Below, piece after piece: positions 15,436-21,920 of a stretch of DNA of 49,789 bases. The notes below the pieces were generated by a model. The model was given only the letters and a program-made list of their open reading frames with translations, made no database searches and was not told the DNA's origin. Position 1 is the stretch's first letter; the number at the start of each line of letters is the position of its first letter. Origin of the DNA: Thermoanaerobaculum sp. (GTDB lineage: Bacteria > Acidobacteriota > Thermoanaerobaculia > Multivoradales > UBA5704); the NCBI GenBank assembly GCA_021154885.1, contig JAJKHS010000055.1:65559-115347 (forward strand), written 5' to 3'. The position numbers and the translations under genes are program-made.

Positions 15436-16848
15436 TTAGGCACCGTTGAGATGCGCGATCGAGTTGGCGTAGTACCGCATCACGTGCATCTCCTCCGGCC
15501 GGGCGGTGTAGAGGCCATCCTTCTCCTCCACCAGATGGCGCAGGGTGAGCATCCTCAGGCCGGCGTCGATAGCATAGTCCTGATCCCCCCGGGGGATGTA
15601 GACGTGGGCGCCGGCGGTCTTCAGCTCCTCCATCAGGCGGAGGGTCCGGGCCTTGAGCTCCAGCTCCGAGAGGGGCTCGCCGGCGTGGACGAGCACGGTC
15701 GCCACCAGCGGCACCGGCAGCGCCGGGATCACCGCGCCGATCGCCGTCATCAGCTCCGCCCCCAGTCGCTCCAGGTGGCCTGCCCGCTCCTCCCGTGAGA
15801 GGTTGCGCAGGTCGAGCCCCCGCTCCCCGAGATGCTGGCGCATGGAGATCGGGCTGCCGAAGCTCACGCAGGCGTAGCCGAAGCGATGCCAGCGGCTGCG
15901 CGCCATCAGGGAGAGATTGCGCCGGACGAAGCGCAGCGTCGTGGCCGCGGCGCGCAGAGGCCCGGGCTTCACCGCTCCCGGCGCCAGCTCGAGCAGCAGT
16001 GTACGGTCCTCCAATACGCGGTCGTAGTTGATCCCCACGGGGATGAACACCAGGTCGCGGTCGCCATGCCGGGGATCGAAGGAGCGGAGCATGTAGTCGA
16101 GGATGCCGAGCTTCGGCGGCCGCAGCCGGCCGTCCCGCGACAGGCCTCCCTCGGGGTAGACGGCCTGGGGGACGCCGGCCGCGGTCGCCATGTGGATGTA
16201 GCGCTCCAGCACCCGCCGGTACAGGGGATCGCCCGAGCTGCGGCGCACGAAGTAGGCGCCGGTCGAGCGGATCAGCGTCTGGAGCGGCCAGACGCGCGCC
16301 CACTCGCCCACGGCGTAGGAGAGAGCCGTGCGGTCCGCCGCCAGGTAGGCCACCAGGACGTAGTCCATGTTGCTGCGATGGTTCATCAGGAAGACCACCG
16401 TCGAGCCGGGGGCCACGGCGGCGAGCCCCGCCTCGTCCGAGAAGCCCAGGCGCACGCGGTAGAGGAGGCGCGCCACCCGCTTCGAGAGCCAGTAGCCGAC
16501 GCGGAAGTAGAAGTAGGCGTTGAAGGCCGGCACGATCTCCCGGGCGTAGCGCTCCACCCGCGCGGCGAGCACCGCCCGGGGGACCCCCTGCTCCCGCGCC
16601 TGGACGTCCACCGTCTCCACCACCTTGAGGTCGTAGACCAGCCGGTCGATCAGCACCCGCCGCCGGGTGCGCTGGAAGGCCGGGATCTCCAGCTTCAGCC
16701 GGGTGTTCAGCTCGTCGATGACGCGTTGCACCCGCCGCCGCAGGTACCAGCGGGCGCTGGGCACCAGCAGGCGATCCAGCGCCGCCCAGGCCGCCAGGAG
16801 GAAGAGCAGGACGGCCACCCAGAGAGGCAGGCTGACGAGGCGGGTCAT
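15436..16848 (-). CDS. glycerol-3-phosphate acyltransferase-like (PlsB family) membrane protein
   Basis: A 470-residue acyltransferase with an N-terminal membrane helix (WVAVLLFLLAAWAALDRLL). The HxxxxD catalytic motif is present as NHRSNMDYVL (H157, D162), followed by GAYFVRRSSGDPLYRRVL, VYPEGGLSRDGRLRPPKLG (the PEGxRSRxGK-like block) and VFIPVGINYDRV. Together these four blocks identify the PlsB/glycerol-phosphate acyltransferase superfamily, which makes lysophosphatidic acid at the inner membrane. It is shorter than E. coli PlsB (about 800 residues) and corresponds to the mid-length bacterial homologues. The gene is 33 bases upstream of the SpoIIE gene and may be co-transcribed with it. 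Confidence 0.85.
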   Translation of the reverse strand: MTRLVSLPLWVAVLLFLLAAWAALDRLLVPSARWYLRRRVQRVIDELNTRLKLEIPAFQRTRRRVLIDRLVYDLKVVETVDVQAREQGVPRAVLAARVERYAREIVPAFNAYFYFRVGYWLSKRVARLLYRVRLGFSDEAGLAAVAPGSTVVFLMNHRSNMDYVLVAYLAADRTALSYAVGEWARVWPLQTLIRSTGAYFVRRSSGDPLYRRVLERYIHMATAAGVPQAVYPEGGLSRDGRLRPPKLGILDYMLRSFDPRHGDRDLVFIPVGINYDRVLEDRTLLLELAPGAVKPGPLRAAATTLRFVRRNLSLMARSRWHRFGYACVSFGSPISMRQHLGERGLDLRNLSREERAGHLERLGAELMTAIGAVIPALPVPLVATVLVHAGEPLSELELKARTLRLMEELKTAGAHVYIPRGDQDYAIDAGLRMLTLRHLVEEKDGLYTARPEEMHVMRYYANSIAHLNGA

Positions 16849-16906
16849 AAGGCTTGAGGGGATGATAGCAGCCTGCTTCGTCAGATTGCGTTTCCGAGCC
16901 GTTGGC

Positions 16907-17062
16907 CCTCATCACCCCGGCCCTCTTCTCCCAGCCTCCCCCCCGGCCGCCGGGAGAAGAGGGAGTGGTTAGTCTAAAAACAAGCACGGCTGTTTTAGCC
17001 CTCTCTCTCCCGGCCGGCGGGGGGGAGGCTGGGAGAGAGAGGGTTGGGAGAGTGAGGGTCCG
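16907..17062. repeat. dispersed hairpin repeat, copy C
   Basis: The gap between the HDAC stop and the acyltransferase start is dominated by this copy. It opens with CCCTCATCACCCCGGCCC, followed by two nested stems, CTCTTCTCCCAG...GGGAGAAGAGG and CCCTCTCTCTCCC...GGGAGAGAGAGGG, with a short AT-rich spacer (TTAGTCTAAAAACAAG) between them. The spacer and stems could also terminate transcription. Confidence 0.8.
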
Positions 17063-17090
17063 CCCCGAAGGGGCGCTCCCAGGGGGAGCG

Positions 17091-18929
17091 CTACGCCTCC
17101 AGCCGGAAGGCGTGGCGCCCGGCTTCCGTGACCACCTTCCCCTCGTACTCCTCGCCCTCCACCAGGGTGCGCAAGCGATCAGTCACGGGCATCACCATGG
17201 GCATGGGGCGCCAGACGAAGGGCTCGCCGGTGCGGGTGTCCACCACCCGCTTCTCGGCCACGGCCCGAGTGGCCTCCGAGAGTGGAAGGCCGTGGAGGGC
17301 CTCGCGCAGGGCGCGAAACACGCCCTCGTCGCGCGGCGCGAGAAAGCGCAGCCACTTCCGCCCCTGAGAGGCGCTGTGGTAGTAGGCGGGCACGAAGACC
17401 AGGCCGTCGAGCTGCAGGCGGTCGCAGGCCAGGATCAGCAGGGCCACGATGTCCTGCGAGATCCCCAGCCCCGGGTGGCTTTGACCCGGCAGGCGCGGCC
17501 GGTCGGCCGTGAACTCCGCCCGCGGGTTCTGGAGCAGCAGCCACTCGACGCGCAGCAGGGCGAGGCCGGGGAGAGTGCCGCGGTCGATGCGCGCCCGGGC
17601 CTCGATCAGCAGCTCACGCCGGGCCGCGCCGCCGTACAGGCGGACGGTGTCGCCGGTCGGATTGTCCAGGTCCATCTCCAGGGTGAGCGGCTCGAAGCCC
17701 AGCCCCCGCAGCCGGTCGAGGAGGCCGGCGCGCTCGAGGGCCAGCTCCAGCCCCTGCGGGGAGTAGTAGCCCAGGAAGCGGCGCGGCCCGTGGAGCTCCC
17801 CCACCGAGCCGAGGTCGTCGGCGGTGAGGCCCCAGTCGTCCGTCCGCCGCGGCTCGCCCGTCAGCTCGTGGGGCTCCAGCTCCCGCGCCAGCCGGCGGTA
17901 GCGGGTGAGCAGGGCCTCCTCGGTCGACGGCGGCTCGAGGGCCCGCCCGCCATTGAGCAGGCAGGAAAAGAAACGGGCGCTGTAACGCCAGGCGTTGAGG
18001 CCATAGCCGCCGGCCAGGGTAATCACCAGCGGCAGCCGCCGGTCGCCGTCGCGCACACAAGAGAGCACGAAGAGGTCGCGCTCCAGCAGGGCGGCGGCCG
18101 AGATCTTCCAGTCGCCGATCTGGTCGTCCGCCGCCGGATCGGCGCCCGCCAGGTAGAGGACCAGCGCCGGCTGGAACGCCGCGAAGACGGGCGGCAGCCG
18201 CGAACGCACGGCGTCGAGGTAGGTGGCGTCGTCGACACCGAACCCCAGCTCGATCGTCGTCGCCTCCACGGTCTCCACGGCCTCGACGTTCTCGGAGGTG
18301 CGGTTGTGGATGGAGAAGGTGTGGACCGTAGGATCGCGGGCGAAGATCGCGCGGGTGCCGTCGCCGTCGTGGACGTCGAGGTCCACCACCAGGATGCGGG
18401 AGTCGAAGCCCAGGGCGCGCAGCTCGGCGATGGCGGCCGCCACGTCGTTGTAGACACAGAAGCGCTCCCCCTTGTCCGCGAAGGCGTGATGGAGCCCGCC
18501 CCCGAGGGTGACGGCGAGGCCCCGCGATTTGAGCGCCAGGGCGGCGGCCCGGATCGTCCCCCCCGCCATGAACCGCTGGGTGGCGAGGACGCGGTCGGCG
18601 AGCTCCTCGGAGAGCGTCAGGCCGACGACCCGGGTGAGGGCCCCCGGCAGGTTGAGCGAGTCCAGGTAGTCGTCCGTGTGGACGCGGCGGAGCTGGCGAA
18701 AGGTGGCTGGCGATGGCGCGTGCAGGGAGCGCCGGCCGAGGAGACCCGTGGAGTCCAGGAAGGCGAGGATCTGCTCCCCCCGGCGCGGGTCGTAGAGCAC
18801 GCCCGGCAGCTCGACCTGGTAGCGCCGGGTGTGGACGAAGTCCACGGTCGAGCGCCCGAGAAGCTCGCCGAGACGGCGGCGCCCCCGCCGGACCGTCCTG
18901 GCCACCGCCCCACCCGGGAGGCCGGTCAC
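17091..18929 (-). CDS. histone deacetylase family protein fused to an unassigned C-terminal domain
   Basis: A 612-residue protein. Residues of about 30-350 form an acetylpolyamine/acetyl-lysine deacetylase domain: GGGLHHAF carries the His pair (H147/H148), VVDLDVHDGDGT the zinc ligands D185 and H187, AGADPAADD the third aspartate near 264, and LAGGYG the transition-state tyrosine (Y309). Residues of about 380-612 are an additional domain not found in the typical HDAC of 310-400 residues. It contains LTLEMDLDNPTGDTVRLY, RPRLPGQSHPGLG and LVFVPAYYHSASQGRKWLRF, with some flavour of an acetyltransferase-like fold. The GTG start (18927-18929) overlaps the stop of the Smr gene (GTGA). Confidence 0.85.
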   Translation of the reverse strand: MTGLPGGAVARTVRRGRRRLGELLGRSTVDFVHTRRYQVELPGVLYDPRRGEQILAFLDSTGLLGRRSLHAPSPATFRQLRRVHTDDYLDSLNLPGALTRVVGLTLSEELADRVLATQRFMAGGTIRAAALALKSRGLAVTLGGGLHHAFADKGERFCVYNDVAAAIAELRALGFDSRILVVDLDVHDGDGTRAIFARDPTVHTFSIHNRTSENVEAVETVEATTIELGFGVDDATYLDAVRSRLPPVFAAFQPALVLYLAGADPAADDQIGDWKISAAALLERDLFVLSCVRDGDRRLPLVITLAGGYGLNAWRYSARFFSCLLNGGRALEPPSTEEALLTRYRRLARELEPHELTGEPRRTDDWGLTADDLGSVGELHGPRRFLGYYSPQGLELALERAGLLDRLRGLGFEPLTLEMDLDNPTGDTVRLYGGAARRELLIEARARIDRGTLPGLALLRVEWLLLQNPRAEFTADRPRLPGQSHPGLGISQDIVALLILACDRLQLDGLVFVPAYYHSASQGRKWLRFLAPRDEGVFRALREALHGLPLSEATRAVAEKRVVDTRTGEPFVWRPMPMVMPVTDRLRTLVEGEEYEGKVVTEAGRHAFRLEA

Positions 18930-19225
18930 TGCAGCCGCACCCACGTGGCGCCCCAGCCGCCGGCCTCGGCCGAGGCGTCACCGAAGCCCGCCACCCGCGG
19001 ATCGCGGCCCAGCAGCGTGCGCACCGTCTGCCGCTGCACGCCAATCCCCCGGCCATGGATGATCCGCAGCTCGCGCAGCCCCTTCGCCCAGGCGGCGTCG
19101 AGATACTCCCGCACCACGTCCGCCACCTCCGCCGGCCGGAAGCTGTGGAGGTCGAGGACGTCCGTGATCGGCAGCTCGACGGGGGCGGTGGGATCCGGGA
19201 GAGGGTCGTCGTCTTCGTATTCCAT
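18926..19225 (-). CDS. Smr domain protein
   Basis: A 99-residue stand-alone Smr domain. LDLHSFRPAEV is the LDLHG-type motif (serine replaces the usual glycine), and IIHGRGIGVQRQTVRTLL contains the HGRG active loop and the helix that follows. Smr domains are DNA- or RNA-nicking endonucleases found at the end of MutS2 and as small proteins; some cleave stalled-ribosome mRNA. The acidic N-terminus (EYEDDDPLPDPT) is short. Its stop overlaps the start of the HDAC gene, so the two are translationally coupled. A functional link between an Smr nuclease and a deacylase is unusual. Confidence 0.85.
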   Translation of the reverse strand: MEYEDDDPLPDPTAPVELPITDVLDLHSFRPAEVADVVREYLDAAWAKGLRELRIIHGRGIGVQRQTVRTLLGRDPRVAGFGDASAEAGGWGATWVRLQ

Positions 19226-19238
19226 GAAGGTGTCTTGC

Positions 19239-19359
19239 TTAGGGTAGGGGCGGGTCTGGAGGGGTGGAAGGGGGCTCGACCCGCCCTGAGGATCGGTGCC
19301 GCCTCGAACCAGGGCGGGTCGAGCCCCCGCCCGCCGTCCAGACCCGCCCCTACCCTAAA
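19239..19359. repeat. 50-bp inverted repeat with GGGTAGGGGCGGGTC arms
   Basis: The left arm (19239-19288) starts TTAGGGTAGGGGCGGGTCTG and contains GGGGGCTCGACCCGCCCT. The right arm (19311-19359) is its near-perfect reverse complement, ending CCCCTACCCTAA, around a 22-base centre. It fills the gap between the divergent Smr and histidine kinase genes, and its composition and symmetry suggest a small non-autonomous repeat element. Confidence 0.85.
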
Positions 19360-19381
19360 CCGCCAGATACTCCCGCCCCGC

Positions 19382-19387
19382 TATACT
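19382..19387 (+). promoter_or_regulatory. TATACT -10 box of the histidine kinase operon
   Basis: TATACT lies 12 bases before ATG 19400, predicting a transcription start about 6 bases before the codon. GAGG at 19390-19393 is at Shine-Dalgarno distance but would fall at or before the mRNA 5' end. Confidence 0.5.
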
Positions 19388-19399
19388 ATGAGGCTTCCC

Positions 19400-20476
19400 A
19401 TGTCCACCGACACCTTGCAGGCCCTGATCAGCCGCTCGGCCCTGGAGTGGCGTCTCACCTTCGACGCCCTCGAGTTTCCCTTGCTGCTGTTGGAAATGGA
19501 CGGCCGCATCGTGCGCATGAACGAGGCCGCCCGCGCCCTGGCCGGCGTCACCTTCGAAGAGGCCATCCACCGCCTGCTGGAGGTGCTTGGGAACGGCCAG
19601 CCGTGGAGCGTCCTCCGCCTCCTCCTCTCTCAGGTGGCGGCGACGGGCGAGCGCGCCGGCACCCAGACGCGGGAAGAGCACGGCCGGGTGTGGGACGTGG
19701 CCATCAGCCCCGTGGTCGGCCCCGACGGCGACCGCTGGGGGATCGTCGTCATCCTCGACATCACCGAGCGGGTGCGGCTCCAGGAGTCCCTGCGCCGCAG
19801 CGAGACCATGTCGGCCATGGGGGCCCTGGTGGCGGGCGTCGCCCACGAGGTGCGCAACCCGCTGTTCGGCATCTCGGCGACGCTCGACGCCTTCGAGGCC
19901 CGCTTCAAGCGGCGCACCGAATACCGGCGCTACCTCGACGTGCTCAAGGAGCGGGTGGGCCGGCTCAACGAGCTGATGCAGCATCTCCTGGACTACGGCA
20001 AGCCGGCGCGTCTGGACCTCGCTCCGGCCGTCCTCCGCGTGGTGATGGGGGCCGCCGTCGTCGCCTGCGCTCCCCTGGCCGTCCGCGCGGGGGTCGAGCT
20101 CGTCCTCGACGCGCCCCCCGACCTGCCGGCGCCTCTGCTCGACCGCAACCGCGCCGTCCAGATCTTCCAGAACCTGCTCGAAAACGCCATCCAACACTCG
20201 CCGCCGGGGGGGCGCGTCCTCTTCCGGGCCGGCCGGGCGGCGGACGGCGCCGCGGTGGAGATCACGGTGGAAGATGACGGACCGGGTTTCCGGCCCGAGG
20301 ACCTGGACCGCGCCTTCGAGCCGTTCTTCACTCGCCGCCGGGGCGGCACCGGCCTCGGTCTCTCCATCGTGCAACGCATCGCCGAGCAGCACGGCGGCGC
20401 GGTGGCGGCGGCCAACCGCCCCGCAGGCGGAGCCGTGATGACGGTGACGCTCCCCCTTGTATCCGGACGCCGATAG
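19400..20476 (+). CDS. PAS-containing sensor histidine kinase
   Basis: A 358-residue soluble sensor kinase. Residues 15-130 form a PAS domain (FPLLLLEMDGRIVRMNEAAR and GDRWGIVVILDITERVRLQE). A HisKA domain has the phospho-accepting H149 in GVAHEVRNPL. A HATPase_c domain has the N-box NLLENAIQHSPPGG, the G1 box EDDGPGF, FEPFFTRRRGG and GTGLGLSIV. No membrane helix is present, so it senses a cytosolic signal. A second in-frame ATG lies at 19388, but the TATACT box ends just before it, so 19400 is preferred. A receiver and an EAL protein follow at once, which points to a phosphorelay feeding c-di-GMP. Confidence 0.92.
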   Translation: MSTDTLQALISRSALEWRLTFDALEFPLLLLEMDGRIVRMNEAARALAGVTFEEAIHRLLEVLGNGQPWSVLRLLLSQVAATGERAGTQTREEHGRVWDVAISPVVGPDGDRWGIVVILDITERVRLQESLRRSETMSAMGALVAGVAHEVRNPLFGISATLDAFEARFKRRTEYRRYLDVLKERVGRLNELMQHLLDYGKPARLDLAPAVLRVVMGAAVVACAPLAVRAGVELVLDAPPDLPAPLLDRNRAVQIFQNLLENAIQHSPPGGRVLFRAGRAADGAAVEITVEDDGPGFRPEDLDRAFEPFFTRRRGGTGLGLSIVQRIAEQHGGAVAAANRPAGGAVMTVTLPLVSGRR

Positions 20477-20549
20477 AGGGATGATAGAGAGAACTCAGAA
20501 AAGCTGAAGAGGAGGATCGTCCGGCGGGACCTCTGCGCCGGGCGCCGCA

Positions 20550-20927
20550 ATGAGCACGCGAATCCTCGTCGTCGACGACGAAGAGCCCATCCTGTCCGCG
20601 GTCCGCGAGTACTTCGAGCCTCTCGGGTATGAGGTGGACTGCGCGCGGGAGCTGGAGGAGGCCGAGGCCCTGCTCGCCCATGTCCGCTACGCCCTGCTGA
20701 TTGCGGATCTGCGGCTGACCGGCAGCCAGAGCGCCGAAGGGCTGGAGCTGGTCCGCTTCGTCCGCGAGCGCTCGCCGTGGACGCGCACCATCCTCCTCAC
20801 CGGCTTCGGCTCGGTGGAGGTGGAGACCGAGGCCCTGGGCCGCGGCGTCGACGCCTTCCTCCAGAAGCCCCAGCCCCTCGGTCACCTGGCGTCGATCGCC
20901 GAAGAGCTGATGAGGACCGCCGGATGA
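20550..20927 (+). CDS. single-domain response regulator (receiver)
   Basis: A 125-residue receiver with no output domain. The acidic pocket is D10/E11 (VVDDEEP), the phosphorylation site is D53 (IADLRL), and the switch residues are T84 (LLTGFG) and K106 (LQKPQP). It is the obvious partner of the kinase 73 bases upstream. Its stop overlaps the start of the EAL gene (ATGA), so the receiver and the EAL protein are co-translated and may work as a split response regulator in which the output enzyme is a separate polypeptide. Confidence 0.92.
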   Translation: MSTRILVVDDEEPILSAVREYFEPLGYEVDCARELEEAEALLAHVRYALLIADLRLTGSQSAEGLELVRFVRERSPWTRTILLTGFGSVEVETEALGRGVDAFLQKPQPLGHLASIAEELMRTAG

Positions 20928-21889
20928 CGTCCGCGGGGGGCGCGGGCGGAGCGGAAAGCGCGGGGAGCGGACGGCTCTGGGACCGCATCTTCGAGCCCGA
21001 GTCGCTCACCACCGTCTTCCAGCCCATCTTCGAGATCCACGGCGGCGAGCGGTCGGTCTTCGCCGTGGAGGCCCTGACCCGCGGGCCCCGGGGCACCAAC
21101 ATCGAGCGCTCGGATGTGCTCTTCGAATACGTGCGGCGCAAGCACGGGGAGGCGCGGGTGGACCGGCTGGCCATCGCCTCGGCCCTGCGGGAGGCGCGGG
21201 CGTTTCAGGGCTCGGGGGACCTGCCGGGGCTCTGCCTCAACATCCATGCCGCGACGCTGGAGCAGGACCGCGACCTTCCCTGCTGGCTCCACGGGCTGGC
21301 CGGCGAGAGCCAGATCCCCGGCGAGCGGCTGATCGTCGAGATCGTCGAGCACGCGCCGCCCTGGTCCGGCCGCGGCTTCCTGGACAGCCTCGACCGCCTG
21401 CGCGCCCTGGGGCTGCGCATCGCCCTCGACGACGTGGGGCTCGGCCAGTCCAACTTCCGCATGATCCTCGACTGCCGGCCCGACCTGCTGAAGATCGACC
21501 GTCACTTCGTGGCCGGCGCCGGGCGCGACGACCACCGCCGCGCCGTGCTCGAATCGATCGCCGGCCTCGCCCGCCGCCTGGGAGGGCGGGCCGTGGCCGA
21601 AGGCATCGAGGAGGAAGAGGACCTCGCCGCCGCCGCCGCCGCCGGCATCGACCTGTTCCAGGGATTCCTGCTGGCGCGGCCCTCTTCACCCCGGAACGGC
21701 CCCTGCCAAGACCCTCATCACCCCGGCCCTCTTCTCCCGCCCCCTCCCAACCCCCCTCCCCGGGAGAAGAGGGAGACCAGCAAGACCGCTCCAACCGGGT
21801 TCCCCTCTCCCGGGGAGGGGGGTTGGGAGGGGGCGGGAGAGGGGACAGGGGTGAGGGCCCTCGGGCGGGGGCGCTCTGGGGTCAAGTAA
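20924..21889 (+). CDS. EAL domain protein (c-di-GMP phosphodiesterase) with a repeat-derived tail
   Basis: A 321-residue protein. The EAL domain spans about residues 25-255. The signature is VEALTRGP. LCLNIHAATLE holds the metal-binding Asn, LIVEIVEHAP the catalytic-loop Glu, IALDDVGLGQSN the DDFG-equivalent loop (valine for phenylalanine), LLKIDRHFV the catalytic Lys, and AVAEGIEEEEDL with DLFQGFLLARP completes the core. Key residues are present, so hydrolysis of c-di-GMP to pGpG is plausible. The last 60 or so residues (after LLARP) are encoded by dispersed repeat copy D and are proline/glycine-rich, hence a recent extension. The natural stop was probably lost to the repeat. Confidence 0.9.
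   Translation: MTSAGGAGGAESAGSGRLWDRIFEPESLTTVFQPIFEIHGGERSVFAVEALTRGPRGTNIERSDVLFEYVRRKHGEARVDRLAIASALREARAFQGSGDLPGLCLNIHAATLEQDRDLPCWLHGLAGESQIPGERLIVEIVEHAPPWSGRGFLDSLDRLRALGLRIALDDVGLGQSNFRMILDCRPDLLKIDRHFVAGAGRDDHRRAVLESIAGLARRLGGRAVAEGIEEEEDLAAAAAAGIDLFQGFLLARPSSPRNGPCQDPHHPGPLLPPPPNPPPREKRETSKTAPTGFPSPGEGGWEGAGEGTGVRALGRGRSGVK
21714..21862. repeat. dispersed hairpin repeat, copy D, forming a gene 3' end
   Basis: The sequence from AAGACCCTCATCACCCCGG to GACCGCTCCAACC is near-identical to copy B for about 90 bases. It is followed by the second stem CCCCTCTCCCGG...GGGAGAGGGG and the closing GGGGTGAGGG. It supplies the C-terminal codons of the EAL gene. Confidence 0.85.
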
Positions 21890-21920
21890 GTTAGCGCGTA
21901 TGAAGGCCAGCGGTGAGGGC

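Noticed and set aside
16902-19247. Open frame of about 780 codons on the plus strand across the HDAC region
   Set aside because: The minus strand carries intact HDAC and Smr motifs with coupled starts; the plus-strand frame is an antisense shadow extended by the repeat.
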